From Vulcanimicrobiia bacterium (GTDB lineage Bacteria; Vulcanimicrobiota; Vulcanimicrobiia; Vulcanimicrobiales; Vulcanimicrobiaceae): a DNA stretch of 42,794 nt. Every line of letters begins with the position of its first letter. Within the stretch, counting starts at the first letter, position 1. The position numbers and the translations under genes are program-made. The stretch covers positions 1 to 42,794 of the forward strand of contig JAICWY010000015.1 in NCBI GenBank assembly GCA_025934645.1, given 5' to 3'. Of the stretch, positions 1 through 8,947 are shown in pieces. Below the pieces are notes generated by a model, which did no database searches, was not told the origin of the DNA, and was given only the letters and a program-made list of their open reading frames with translations.

Positions 1-12
1 AAATCGATGAGA

Positions 13-558
13 CTACGCGTTGTCCGCAACGATGGCTACCTCGTCCGCCTCCGAAGGTTCGGCGTGGACGGCCGCGACGACGCGCTCGCGGCGGCTGGTC
101 GGGATGAAGCGTCCGACGTAATCGGCTTGGACAGGCAATTCCCGAAGCCCGCGATCCACCAGAACGCAGAGCCGCACGGCGGACGGGCGTCCGAGATCCG
201 TTACAGCGTCGAGCGCCGACCGTACGGTGCGGCCGGTATAGAGCACGTCGTCGATCACGACGACGGTCTTGCCGGTGACGTCGCCCGGAATCTGCGATTC
301 CGGCAGCTGATGCGTCACCTCGTCGTCCCGGTACAGATTGATGTTGAGAAATCCGAGCGGCGGCTTGCGGCCGCTGATGCGCTCGATTTGCTTGGCGATG
401 CGCTGCGCCAGCGCTTCCCCGCCCCGGCGGATGCCGATCAGGTAAAGGCCGTTCTGTGCGTCTTCCGGCTCCAGAATCTGATGGGCCAGGCGCGCCAGAA
501 TGCGATCGATCTCGGCCGCTCCTACAAGAACGCGCCGTTTCACGGTCGAGGCCGTCAT
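13..558 (-). CDS. pyrR: PyrR: pyrimidine operon regulator / uracil phosphoribosyltransferase
   Basis: 181 residues. PyrR proteins bind UMP/PRPP and regulate pyr mRNA attenuation; many also convert uracil plus PRPP to UMP. The type I phosphoribosyltransferase PRPP-binding motif VVVIDDVLYTGRT is intact at residues 99-111, and the family segment IGIRRGGEALA lies at 41-51. The length is normal for PyrR. I start at the ATG that overlaps the valS stop in an ATGA (4 bases), which implies translational coupling; a longer open frame continues upstream but runs inside valS. Genes downstream (often pyrB, pyrC or carA next to pyrR) lie outside the window. No pyr-type antiterminator is visible inside the window, so regulation of the downstream operon cannot be judged. 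Family assignment is firm; whether it binds RNA or only acts as an enzyme is not shown by the sequence. Confidence 0.93.
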   Translation of the reverse strand: MTASTVKRRVLVGAAEIDRILARLAHQILEPEDAQNGLYLIGIRRGGEALAQRIAKQIERISGRKPPLGFLNINLYRDDEVTHQLPESQIPGDVTGKTVVVIDDVLYTGRTVRSALDAVTDLGRPSAVRLCVLVDRGLRELPVQADYVGRFIPTSRRERVVAAVHAEPSEADEVAIVADNA

Positions 559-3164
559 CGTACTCCCATCTCCTCTAAGGCGGATTCCACGCGCGCGAGC
601 TCGCCGCGGTAGCCTTCCAGCTTCTCGCGCTCCTTCGCCACGAGGTCCGGTTTCGCATTCGCTACGAATTTCTCGTTCGCAAGCTTTGCCTCGCCGCGCG
701 CCACCTCGCTGCGCAGGCGGGCAGCTTCCTTCGTATAACGCTCGGCGAGCACGCCTTTGGGCGCCACGCCCTGGACCAGCCCCAGCGCTTCGGCGATTGT
801 CGGCGCCTCGACCGCCGCCTGCTCCACGTTGCCGAACGTGTAGGTCGCAAGCAGCGAGGCGACGGTGCCGGGAACTGAAACCGGCACCTCGAGCGTGAGG
901 ACGTCGCGCGGCTGCATGCCGATCTCCGCGCGCAAGTTGCGCAAGCGTTCCACGGCGCGCTGTAGGGCGGCGAACGTATCCGCCGCTTCGCGGTCCACGG
1001 GAATCTCTTCGGGGTCGGGCCACGCCGCCGTCATGACGGTTTGGCCGTCGTGCGGGATCGTCAACCACACTTCTTCGGTGATGAACGGCTCGAGCGGGTG
1101 CAGCAGCCGCATCGCGTTGTTGAGCACGAACGAAAGCACGGCCGCACGCGTGGCTTTGGCGCCGGCGTCTTTCGTCGCTTCGACGTACCAGTCGCAGATT
1201 TCGTACCAGACGAAACGCCAGAGCGTCTCGGCCGCCGCGCCGAAATCGTAACCGTTGAACGCGGCCGTAACATCTTGCACAGTATCGTGCAGACGCGTGA
1301 GAATCCAGCGATCCGCGAGCGTCAGTTCGCTCTGCGCCGGCAGCGTCATCGCGCGCGGCAAACCTTCGGGCAGCGCGAGCGCATAGCGCGTCGCATTCCA
1401 AATCTTGTTGTTGAAATTGCGGGCTTCTTCGCAGCGCGATTCTTGGAAGCGGATCTCTTGCGCTTCGAGGCGCATTTGGCGCATCACGCCCATCCGGAAC
1501 GCGTCCGCCCCGAATTTGTCGACTAAGTCCATCGGATCGATGGCGTTACCGAGCGACTTGCTCATCTTGCGGCCTTGCGCGTCAAAGACGGTGGGCGTCA
1601 CGAAAACGTCTTTGAACGGCACCTCGTCCATGAACTTCAAACCGAGCATCACCATGCGCGCGACCCACAGAAAGATGATGTCGCCGCCCGTGATCAGGAC
1701 TTGCGAGGGATACCAGTGCGTGAGTTCCGGCGTCTCTTCGGGCCACCCCAAAATAGAGAACGGCCAGAGTCCGCTCGAGAACCATGTGTCGAGCGTGTCG
1801 GGATCCCGCGTGAGCTCGAGCGTTCCGTACTGCGTCCGCGCGGTTTCCAGCGCCTCGGCTTCCGTTTCGGCCACGACGATCTCGCCGGAGGGCGTGTACC
1901 AGACCGGCAGCTGGTGACCCCACCAAACTTGACGCGAGACATTCCAGTCCCGAATGTTTTCGAGCCACTGTTCGTACGTACGCCCGTAACGCTCGGGCAC
2001 GAAACGCACGCGCCCGTCCCGATAGGCTTGCAGTCCGGCTTGCGCGAGGGGTTCCATCTTGAGAAACCACTGCAGCAAGAGCAGCGGTTCGATCACCTCG
2101 CCGGTGCGATGGCTAATTGCGACGGCGTGACGGTACGCTTTTTCTTCCATCAACAAGCCGCGCTCGCGCAGATCCGCGACAATCGCTTTGCGCGCGTCGT
2201 AGCGGTCCATGCCCTCGTAAGGGCCGACGGCGATCTCTGCGCTTGTGATCTTCGCCTCGACGTCGAGTACCGACGGCATTTCCAGCGAGTGCCGCAAACC
2301 GATCTCGTAATCCGTGGGATCGTGCGCAGGCGTGACTTTTACCGCTCCGGTCCCGAATTCGCTCTCCACTGCGGCGTCGGCCAGGATCGGGATCGTGCGC
2401 TCCAGCATCGGCGGCACGAGCACGCGTTTGCCGATAAGCGCCTTATAGCGCTCGTCGTCCGGGTGAACGGCAATAGCGACGTCGGCGAGCATCGTTTCCG
2501 GGCGCGTCGTGGCGACTTCGATACCGCCCTCGCCTTCCGCAAAGGGATAGCGGATGCGCCAAAGCGTCGCGTCGCGTTCCTCGTGCTCGACTTCCGCATC
2601 TGAAATGGTCGTCTTTGCTTTCGGATCCCAATTCACCAGGCGTTTGCCGCGGTAGATCAGCCCTTCGCGGTAAAGCTGTACGAAGACACGGCGCACCGCA
2701 TTCGAGAGCCCTTCGTCCATCGTGAAGCGGCTGCGCTGCCAATCGGGTCCGAAGCCGGCGGAGCGGAATTGCCGGTCGATCGTGCCGCCGGTTTCCTGCG
2801 ACCACGTCCAAGCGCGCTTCAAATAGCGCTCGCGGCCGAGCGATTCGCGCGTCTCACCCTCGCCTGCAAGTTGCCGGAGCAACACCGTCTCGGTGGCTAT
2901 CGCGGCGTGATCCGTGCCGGGCAGCCAATCGGCGTTATCGCCCAGCATGCGGTGGAAGCGCGTAAGTACGTCCATCGGCGTGTAGGTCGATCCGTGCCCC
3001 AAGTGAGCGCGCGCCGTCACGTTCGGGGGCGGCATGCAGATGATGAACGGCGGCCGCGCCGCGTCCGGCTCCTCGTGAAAATAGCCTGCGGCTTCCCATC
3101 GCGCGTACAAACGCGGCTCGACGGCTTTCGGATCGTACTGTTTGGGCAGGTCGGTGACGGTCAC
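555..3164 (-). CDS. valS: Valine--tRNA ligase
   Basis: 869 residues, close to the usual ValS length. It charges tRNA-Val in the cytoplasm. The class I signature 1 appears as HLGHG at residues 54-58 after PPNVT (most ValS have HxGHA). The KMSKS loop (GRKMSKSLGNAID) lies near residue 533. The CP1 editing domain, anticodon-binding domain and a charged C-terminal coiled coil follow in the normal order. The start is a GTG (MTVTDLPKQYDP) preceded by a short AGG; no ATG lies nearby upstream. It is followed by pyrR with a 4-base overlap. I looked for a T-box leader in the 150 bases upstream and did not find the conserved T-box motif, so tRNA-dependent attenuation is not supported. Confidence 0.97.
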   Translation of the reverse strand: MTVTDLPKQYDPKAVEPRLYARWEAAGYFHEEPDAARPPFIICMPPPNVTARAHLGHGSTYTPMDVLTRFHRMLGDNADWLPGTDHAAIATETVLLRQLAGEGETRESLGRERYLKRAWTWSQETGGTIDRQFRSAGFGPDWQRSRFTMDEGLSNAVRRVFVQLYREGLIYRGKRLVNWDPKAKTTISDAEVEHEERDATLWRIRYPFAEGEGGIEVATTRPETMLADVAIAVHPDDERYKALIGKRVLVPPMLERTIPILADAAVESEFGTGAVKVTPAHDPTDYEIGLRHSLEMPSVLDVEAKITSAEIAVGPYEGMDRYDARKAIVADLRERGLLMEEKAYRHAVAISHRTGEVIEPLLLLQWFLKMEPLAQAGLQAYRDGRVRFVPERYGRTYEQWLENIRDWNVSRQVWWGHQLPVWYTPSGEIVVAETEAEALETARTQYGTLELTRDPDTLDTWFSSGLWPFSILGWPEETPELTHWYPSQVLITGGDIIFLWVARMVMLGLKFMDEVPFKDVFVTPTVFDAQGRKMSKSLGNAIDPMDLVDKFGADAFRMGVMRQMRLEAQEIRFQESRCEEARNFNNKIWNATRYALALPEGLPRAMTLPAQSELTLADRWILTRLHDTVQDVTAAFNGYDFGAAAETLWRFVWYEICDWYVEATKDAGAKATRAAVLSFVLNNAMRLLHPLEPFITEEVWLTIPHDGQTVMTAAWPDPEEIPVDREAADTFAALQRAVERLRNLRAEIGMQPRDVLTLEVPVSVPGTVASLLATYTFGNVEQAAVEAPTIAEALGLVQGVAPKGVLAERYTKEAARLRSEVARGEAKLANEKFVANAKPDLVAKEREKLEGYRGELARVESALEEMGVR

Positions 3165-3314
3165 GGTCGCCTAGCGTTCGATTCGGCCTTGCGCAGGCCC
3201 TCGGCGTTAAGAATGCGCTGACGATCCGTATGTTTCGCGTTTGTGCAAGTTGGATTCGTAAACTTTCTCTAGATGTTCTAATAACATGCCCGCGGACGCC
3301 GACCACTGTTTTCG
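3165..3314. promoter_or_regulatory. Divergent intergenic region, valS / hydrolase-like lipoprotein 1
   Basis: 150 bases between two divergent starts. It must hold promoters for valS (minus) and for the lipoprotein gene (plus). A loose plus-strand candidate is TTGGAT near 3250 with an AT-rich TTCTAATAA stretch about 20 bases downstream. A small GGCCT-TGCGC-AGGCC hairpin sits near 3187-3201. Neither element is strong enough to call precisely. Confidence 0.35.
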
Positions 3315-5177
3315 ATGACGAAGCGTCTCTTACAACTCGCCACGGTTTCTCTTTTTGCTGCTGCGTTCGCGGGATGCAGCGGCGGTGCGTCCGGCGGAGC
3401 CGGCGCGCTGATCCCCTCCGCAATTTCCAACAGCCGCACGGCAGCCTCGACTACCACACAAGCGGTGCCTGCGCATGTGCAAACGGGTGAATATTTGTGG
3501 AGCTCGACAGAGCTTTCTACGAATCCGTCAACGTACGCGCCGTACCTCACGTGGGCTTACGTGAAGCCGTCGCTCGCAGCGAGCGTAAAGGCCACGGGCA
3601 TCAAAGTGATCGTGTATACGAACCCGTTGATGCCTCACGGAACGCAGTACGACAAGACGCTGATGGATCAATCATATCCCGGCGTGCGCGCGCAGACATG
3701 CACGGGCAGCCTGGTGACGTCTTGGAGCGGCAGCGGCTACCTGACCGACGTTCGTAACTCGAGTGCGGCCGCGTACGTCAAGGCGGACGAAGATTACTAC
3801 GTCAACGCCATGATTTCGGCGAACCCCGGTTCCTCGCGTCCGTACGACGCCGTATACGTAGACAACGCGAATTCGTTCTACGGCCTGAGCGCGCTGCCGT
3901 GCAATTACAGCGACTCGACCTGGACGGCCGGCATGGACAACGCGCTGGCGGCCAGCGGGTATCCGACGATCGTCAATACGCTTTCGACGAGCGAATCCAG
4001 CGTTCCCAATAAGGTCGCCGGGCTGAAAGCCTCCAACATCGTCGGAGGCGAGTACGAAGAGTGCTTCAACGACAGACACTGGTTCTCTGAAGAAATGGCG
4101 CAGTTGCAAACCATCGCGCTGCTCAAGAGCGAAGGCAAAGCCGCCGGCCCAGGCTTCTGGTGCTACCTGAACAACACGACCGTAGACTCGACCACGGTGA
4201 TTCCGTACCGCATGTACGCGTATGCGTCGTTCCTGCTCACCTACGATCCGAACTACTCGGTGTTCGAAGAATCGTTCTCGACGCCGTCCACGTTCCACGT
4301 CTTTCCGGAGACGGGATTCGTTCCGCTCGACCCTGTCAGCCAGCCCTCGCAGATATCCGATCTGAAAACGTCCTCGGGCGCGTACGTGCGTCAATACAAT
4401 TCGTGCTACTATCGCGGCACGCCGGTAGGCGCGTGCGAGATCGCGGTGAATCCGCAAAGCACGAGCGTGAGCATTCCGAACACGTATGCGCACTCGATGG
4501 CGATCAGCGGTGCGGGCGTGCTCGACGGCGGAAGCGTAACCTTCAACGGCGGACCGGTCACGACGCTCGCTCCGCAAACGGCCGTCATCCTCATCGGCCA
4601 AACTGCGACGCCGGCGCCCTCGCCGACGCCGGTAACCGCGACGGCAACAGCGGCGCCTACTTCGACGATCTCGACATCGACGGGAACCACCGTCACAGGC
4701 CAGATCCGGTGGATCAGCACGAGCGCTACAAAATTCCAGCTGCTCCTCGCTAACGGTTCCACGACGTACGTGTATCTGACGAATTCGCTGACCTCGGCGC
4801 AGATCGGTGAATACATGGCCGCGACGGGCACCGGAACGAATCCGCTGTATGCGACGACCGCAACGCTCTCGACCAGCGCTCCGGCGCCGTCGCCAACGCC
4901 GACCGCCGCGGCGCCCACTGCCGCCCCGCTCAGCTTAACGGCGACACCTGCGCCCGCAGCGTACTCGGTCACCGGCAAGATCCTGTGGGTGAGCTCGAGC
5001 GCTACGAAACTGCAATTGCAGCAAAGCAACGGTACGTCGATCTATGTGTACTACACGAACTCGACGCAACTCAACTACAGCGGAACGCCGAAGCCCGGTG
5101 AGTACGCGAAGGCTACCGGTTCGCAAACCTCGCCCGTATACGCCACGGCGGTTTGGATCTCCAACACCGCGTTCTAA
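3315..5177 (+). CDS. Secreted lipoprotein, putative glycoside hydrolase-like (copy 1) with two C-terminal beta modules
   Basis: 620 residues. Residues 1-21 form a lipoprotein signal peptide (AFAGC, Cys21). The core (about 50-430) begins HVQTGEYLWSS and looks like a TIM barrel followed by an all-beta domain: strand-like segments IKVIVYTNP and DAVYVDNANSFYG (Asp183), then EYEECFND (Glu248, Cys250, Asp253). Asp183 and the E-x-C-[FY]-x-D motif are conserved in all four copies in this window, making them candidate catalytic or binding residues. After a Pro/Thr/Ala linker come two ~65-residue repeats (about 457-522 and 552-618, each starting VTG.I.W.S.SATK.QL) that resemble DUF5666-type modules. 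No strong Shine-Dalgarno precedes the ATG. The closest named group I can suggest is the hypothetical glycosyl hydrolase (GHL15-like) class; enzymatic activity and substrate are inference. It is convergent with a response regulator and shares its hairpin terminator. Confidence 0.72.
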   Translation: MTKRLLQLATVSLFAAAFAGCSGGASGGAGALIPSAISNSRTAASTTTQAVPAHVQTGEYLWSSTELSTNPSTYAPYLTWAYVKPSLAASVKATGIKVIVYTNPLMPHGTQYDKTLMDQSYPGVRAQTCTGSLVTSWSGSGYLTDVRNSSAAAYVKADEDYYVNAMISANPGSSRPYDAVYVDNANSFYGLSALPCNYSDSTWTAGMDNALAASGYPTIVNTLSTSESSVPNKVAGLKASNIVGGEYEECFNDRHWFSEEMAQLQTIALLKSEGKAAGPGFWCYLNNTTVDSTTVIPYRMYAYASFLLTYDPNYSVFEESFSTPSTFHVFPETGFVPLDPVSQPSQISDLKTSSGAYVRQYNSCYYRGTPVGACEIAVNPQSTSVSIPNTYAHSMAISGAGVLDGGSVTFNGGPVTTLAPQTAVILIGQTATPAPSPTPVTATATAAPTSTISTSTGTTVTGQIRWISTSATKFQLLLANGSTTYVYLTNSLTSAQIGEYMAATGTGTNPLYATTATLSTSAPAPSPTPTAAAPTAAPLSLTATPAPAAYSVTGKILWVSSSATKLQLQQSNGTSIYVYYTNSTQLNYSGTPKPGEYAKATGSQTSPVYATAVWISNTAF

Positions 5178-5195
5178 CCCCAGGGGTCTCGACGC

Positions 5196-5229
5196 AAAAC
5201 AGCCCGGGTGCGAACACCCGGGCTGTTTT
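5196..5229. terminator. Bidirectional intrinsic terminator
   Basis: A perfect 15-base-pair stem (AAAACAGCCCGGGTG and its complement) encloses a CGAA tetraloop. The A-tract at the foot becomes a T-tract on either strand, so it can end both the lipoprotein gene (plus) and the response regulator gene (minus). Confidence 0.9.
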
Positions 5230-5243
5230 GTTTCCAGTGCCGG

Positions 5244-5669
5244 TTAAGAGGAAAGGGTATCGCGCAATCGCACGTCGGTAAATTGGCCCGTGTCGATCAT
5301 TTGGCGCAACCCGCGCACGATTTCTCCGCGATCGGCCGCTTTGGTCAACACGGCGTTCGCGCCCGAGAAGTGGCAAGTCTTCGCCCACTCGGCGCTGCGC
5401 ATGCTCGTGTAAACCGCAATCAGCGCTTTCGGCAGCAGCGTGCGCAGCAGCGTAATGAACTTAAGCGGCTCCTGCGCCGTAAAATCTACGTCGATGAAGA
5501 CGAGATCGGGCGGCTCTTCCAGCAGCTGGCGGAAGTTCGGCTCTCCCGCGAAGCGGTCTACAGTCAAACCGAGATCTTGAAAAACCTCGGTGAGACTGGA
5601 GACGAAGAGCTCCTGCGGCTCGATGACGTGTACTTTCACGTTTGTCGTTTGTCTTTGATCGATCGTCAC
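5244..5669 (-). CDS. Single-domain response regulator (receiver only)
   Basis: 141 residues, a CheY-like receiver with no output domain. The phosphoacceptor is Asp60 (LVFIDVDF) and the conserved Lys is Lys110 (AVLTKAAD). The acidic pair that normally follows strand 1 (usually DD or ED) reads VIEPQ, so only one acidic residue is left; this could alter Mg binding and phosphorylation. The start is a GTG with no clear Shine-Dalgarno; an in-frame GTG 10 codons later is possible. It follows the BY-kinase gene by 28 bases, so it is probably the last gene of the export operon and may feed back on export or assembly. Its N-terminus resembles that of the LuxR-type regulator at 19271-19909 (HVIEPQELF versus YVIEGQVLF). 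No histidine kinase is encoded nearby. Confidence 0.85.
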   Translation of the reverse strand: MTIDQRQTTNVKVHVIEPQELFVSSLTEVFQDLGLTVDRFAGEPNFRQLLEEPPDLVFIDVDFTAQEPLKFITLLRTLLPKALIAVYTSMRSAEWAKTCHFSGANAVLTKAADRGEIVRGLRQMIDTGQFTDVRLRDTLSS

Positions 5670-5697
5670 AATGTCGTAGTAGTAACTGTCCGATGCA

Positions 5698-7842
5698 TCA
5701 TGCCGTGATCATGGGCTCTTCTTCAACCGCGGACTCACCGGGGCCGAGTTCGTACGCGCCGTAATCTGAACGGCGCGGCACTACGCGGTTGAGTACGAAG
5801 CCGAGGATGTTTTTTACACCGACTTGCTGGAGGCGACGAAGGGCAGTCTTCGCCTCGCGCAGATCGGTTTGACCGGAAGAGAGCACCACGACCGTTCCGT
5901 CGACTTTGCGCGACACCACGGCCGCGTCTAGGTTTACGCTGAGCGCCGCCGTATCGACGATGACGCACCGGTAATGTTCGGAGGCCTCGCGCAGAAGATC
6001 GTCCATGCGGGGCGACTCCAGCAGCTTGATGGGGTTGGGCGTCGGCGTGCCGCTGGTAAGAATATCCAAACCCGGATATTTCGTCTTTTGCGCCACCTCG
6101 GTGAGGCGTGCGCGGCCTACCAGCACGTCGGAGAGTCCGCGCTCGTTCTTCATGTGGAGTTTGGTGTGAATCGAGGCACGGCGCAGATCTGCGTCGACCA
6201 GCAGAACGCGCGGTTCGAGCTCCGCCATCGCGAGGGCCACGTTGAGCGAGATGGTGGATTTACCGTCGCCTTGCGAAGGGCTTGTGACGACAAGCGTTTC
6301 GAGTTTCGAGTCGCTGGCGTACTTGATCGACGTAACGAGTTGCAGGAACGATTCGACCGTGAGCGTGCGCACCCAGGGCAGCGCGGCCACGCCGTTGCGC
6401 ATGCGCACGAGCGGAATCTGCGCCAGCGGCGGGAGCGCCAGTTCTTCTTCCACTTCGCGCTCGTCTTTGATGCTGCCGTCGAGATAATCGATGACGAACG
6501 CGCCGACGACGGCGAGCGCCAATCCGAGGATCACGCCGAGCACGAGGTTGAGCATCAGGTTCGGCGATACACGAGTGCTCCCCGGCGTCGCCGGCTGCGT
6601 CACGGTGACGTCGCTGAGCGCGGTGTCGCGTGCGATGCTTGCGTTGTTATACTTCTGTTGCAGCGCCGTGTACACGTCTTGCGCGGATTGCGAGTTGCGC
6701 TGGAGATCCGCCAGAATCGCGGCCTGCGCAGGCAGTTTCTGCAGCGTCGGGTTCATCTGATCGCGCTGCTTGGTGAGCGCCGAAAGCTGCGCTTGGTCCG
6801 CGGCCATCTGCGCTTGATACTGCGCCTGTTGCTGCTGCAGCTGTTGATAGAGCGGATTCGGAACGGTGTTCGTGTTCGCGACCACCGTCGATTGCTGCTT
6901 TGCGATCTCATTGCGCAGTTGCGCTTCTTGCTGCTTGAGCCCGATTACCGTAGGATGCTGGTCCGTGTACTCCTTTTCGGCCGTCTGCAATTGCACGTCG
7001 ACCTGAGAGAGCTGTGTCTGGAGCTGTTGCAGGACCGGATTCGTGGCGACGGTCGTGCCGCCGGTGATAGTCGCCGAGGTATGCGAGAGCGCGGACTGAG
7101 CGCTGGCGAGCTGCGCTTTGGCTTGTTGCTCGTCGGCCTGCGTCTTGCCAATGTCGCCGTCCAGCGTCGCGAGCGAGCTGATGTACGACTGGGTTTGCGC
7201 GTTAATATCCGTGATGTGATGCTTGGCTTCAAAATCAGCGAGTTTCATCTGAGCGTCGTGCATCGTCTTGTTCGCCTGGGGCAGCTGCGTCTTCAAAAAG
7301 TCGATCGCTTGCTGTGCCTGAGAGGAGACGAGCTGACGTTGACGATCCACGACGACGGAGCCGAACGTGTTCGCCACGAGCGCGGCGGTTTTGGGATTCG
7401 ACCACGTGACCGCGAGCGCGATAATCGAGGTGTTGCTCACCGGCCGCACCGAGACGTGCGAGAGCAGTTCTTTCGCGCCCATCTTCAGACCGAGCTGTTG
7501 CGAGACTTGCTGCGCGACGGGTGTTTCCTGAAAGAGCTCTACATACGTTTCCGCGCTTTGCACGCCGGAAGCGGCAAGCAGTGCGTTGAGCACGGGAAGC
7601 TGGCTGTTCGCGTTTGTGTCGCTTCCGCTTGGCAGGGCGCTCGAGTTGCCGGCGATGACTTTGGTTTCGGCCGTGTAGCTCTTCGGCACGAGTAGCGAGA
7701 AGATCAGGACCAATCCTACGAACCCGAGGAAGATCGCGATCATGGGGCGCATCCGCCGTTGCAGGGTGCGCACGACGCCGCTGAGTTGCTGCGTAGGTTC
7801 GGTTGCGGTGGTCGCCGATTGCCCGGCGGGCAGCGATAGCAT
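5698..7842 (-). CDS. Polysaccharide copolymerase / BY-kinase fusion (Wzz-Wzc type)
   Basis: 714 residues. Inner-membrane protein that controls chain length and export of Wzy-dependent polysaccharide. The N-terminal Wzz domain has a membrane segment at about 33-53. A long Gln/Ala-rich periplasmic coiled coil (about 180-400, with QQLQQQQAQYQAQ) follows, then a second membrane segment at about 420-442. The cytoplasmic ATPase has Walker A SQGDGKST near residue 525, Walker A' VLLVDADLRR near 550 and a Walker B-like CVIVDTAAL near 630, where most BY-kinases have DTPP. The tail carries only two tyrosines (SDYGAYE), far fewer than the usual Tyr cluster, so autophosphorylation may be limited. Shine-Dalgarno GGAGGA precedes the ATG. 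It sits 18 bases after the export-protein gene and is clearly in the same operon. Confidence 0.93.
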   Translation of the reverse strand: MLSLPAGQSATTATEPTQQLSGVVRTLQRRMRPMIAIFLGFVGLVLIFSLLVPKSYTAETKVIAGNSSALPSGSDTNANSQLPVLNALLAASGVQSAETYVELFQETPVAQQVSQQLGLKMGAKELLSHVSVRPVSNTSIIALAVTWSNPKTAALVANTFGSVVVDRQRQLVSSQAQQAIDFLKTQLPQANKTMHDAQMKLADFEAKHHITDINAQTQSYISSLATLDGDIGKTQADEQQAKAQLASAQSALSHTSATITGGTTVATNPVLQQLQTQLSQVDVQLQTAEKEYTDQHPTVIGLKQQEAQLRNEIAKQQSTVVANTNTVPNPLYQQLQQQQAQYQAQMAADQAQLSALTKQRDQMNPTLQKLPAQAAILADLQRNSQSAQDVYTALQQKYNNASIARDTALSDVTVTQPATPGSTRVSPNLMLNLVLGVILGLALAVVGAFVIDYLDGSIKDEREVEEELALPPLAQIPLVRMRNGVAALPWVRTLTVESFLQLVTSIKYASDSKLETLVVTSPSQGDGKSTISLNVALAMAELEPRVLLVDADLRRASIHTKLHMKNERGLSDVLVGRARLTEVAQKTKYPGLDILTSGTPTPNPIKLLESPRMDDLLREASEHYRCVIVDTAALSVNLDAAVVSRKVDGTVVVLSSGQTDLREAKTALRRLQQVGVKNILGFVLNRVVPRRSDYGAYELGPGESAVEEEPMITA

Positions 7843-7860
7843 CTTCGAATCGTCCTCCGG

Positions 7861-8778
7861 TTACGGTATGAAACGTGTCAGTACGTAGAGCAGACCGCTC
7901 AAAATGTTCCCATTCGTCTTTTGACGCGCTTGGGGAACGTAGATCGTGTCGCCTTTACGCAATGCGACGTTCACCGATTGATTGTTGTCTTGCAGCGCCT
8001 GGTAGAGGTTGATCTCTTCCGTTTGCTCTTTTCCGTCCGCGCCGGTGCGGATCAACCGCACGTGGTTCAGGTCGGATTGCGCGTTGACGCTGTTGCCCGC
8101 CTTGGCAATGGCGACGGCAAGATTGTCGCCTTGGTTGACTTGAATGGGCCCGGGATGATCGACGGCGCCCGTGACGTTTACGTAAAACTGCACCGGTCCG
8201 GGCACGTAGACCACGTCGCCTTCACCGAGGCGCTCGTCATCCTGCACGTTGCCGTTGCGGAGCAATTGTTGCAGCGAAACCTGGGTCACATGACCGCTCG
8301 GGTCGCTTATGCGCGCGTTCGGATAATCACCGTCGATGTCGGTCAAGCCGCCGGCGGCAGCGATAGCATCTGAAAGGTGCGCGTCCGAACGCAACTGATA
8401 TTTGCCCGGATTTTTCACGTCGCCCAGCACCATGACGTTGGGCTGCGCGAGCTGCGAAATCGCGATCGTGACGACAGGATGCCGCACGAATTTGAGAAGA
8501 CGGCTTTTCAGCGTCTCGGCCGCTTGTGCGGGGGTCTTGCCGGCGACCGGCACCTGCCCGATAAGCGGATAAGCGATCGTACCGTCGTTGAGCACCGTGA
8601 CGGTCTGCGTCAACGTTTGATCGCCGTACACTTGTACGCTGAGCTGATCGCCGGGATGAATGACGGTACCCGTCGCTTGCGCCTGGGCGTTCCCAAAGCA
8701 CAGGGCGGCGAGAGCGGCACTCATCAAAATCTTCCCGAGCCGGCGAGGCTGGTGTAACACGGCATTCACCACTTTCAA
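7861..8778 (-). CDS. Polysaccharide export outer-membrane protein (Wza/Poly_export, SLBB domains)
   Basis: About 305 residues. It has an N-terminal signal peptide (KILMSAALAALCFGNAQAQA), then a Poly_export domain (VIHPGDQLSVQVYGD ... VTVLNDGTIAYPLIGQV), then two SLBB-like domains (NVMVLGDVKNPGKYQL; FYNVTGAVDHPG-like segment). Proteins of this family form the outer-membrane export channel for capsule or exopolysaccharide, which is evidence for a diderm envelope. It is shorter than E. coli Wza (about 380), and the signal peptide shows no typical lipobox. The start is uncertain: TTG at 8778 gives the longest frame, and GTG codons at 8772 and 8769 are equally possible. It is the first gene of a three-gene operon with the copolymerase and receiver protein. 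Confidence 0.92.
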   Translation of the reverse strand: MKVVNAVLHQPRRLGKILMSAALAALCFGNAQAQATGTVIHPGDQLSVQVYGDQTLTQTVTVLNDGTIAYPLIGQVPVAGKTPAQAAETLKSRLLKFVRHPVVTIAISQLAQPNVMVLGDVKNPGKYQLRSDAHLSDAIAAAGGLTDIDGDYPNARISDPSGHVTQVSLQQLLRNGNVQDDERLGEGDVVYVPGPVQFYVNVTGAVDHPGPIQVNQGDNLAVAIAKAGNSVNAQSDLNHVRLIRTGADGKEQTEEINLYQALQDNNQSVNVALRKGDTIYVPQARQKTNGNILSGLLYVLTRFIP

Positions 8779-8947
8779 TTGGATTTTGAACTATCGTACG
8801 CGGAGGGAGACCGACCTCGTGAGAGGGCATCGTCCCGGCACGTTGAGGAAAAGGTCGGCATCACGCTCCACCGTTAGTGCAGGAGGCCCAAACGTTTTTG
8901 CTCGCCTGGGTCACGCGGGCTGCCGCGCTTTCTGATACAACGGAGAC
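8779..8947. promoter_or_regulatory. Divergent promoter region at the centre of the export and assembly operons
   Basis: 169 bases. On the minus strand TACGAT (8798 to 8793) is a plausible -10 box, 14-26 bases upstream of the candidate starts of the export gene. An inverted repeat CCGACCT (8811-8817) / AGGTCGG (8852-8858) could be an operator. The plus-strand gene has Shine-Dalgarno GGAG just upstream of its ATG. The exact promoters are unproven. Confidence 0.4.

Noticed and set aside
3165-3314. T-box riboswitch upstream of valS
   Set aside because: The conserved T-box motif and antiterminator are absent; only a small GC hairpin is present.
5974-7695. Open frame of 573 codons antisense to the BY-kinase gene
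   Set aside because: Arg/Leu-rich translation with no motif, opposite a gene with clear Walker motifs. Shadow frame.
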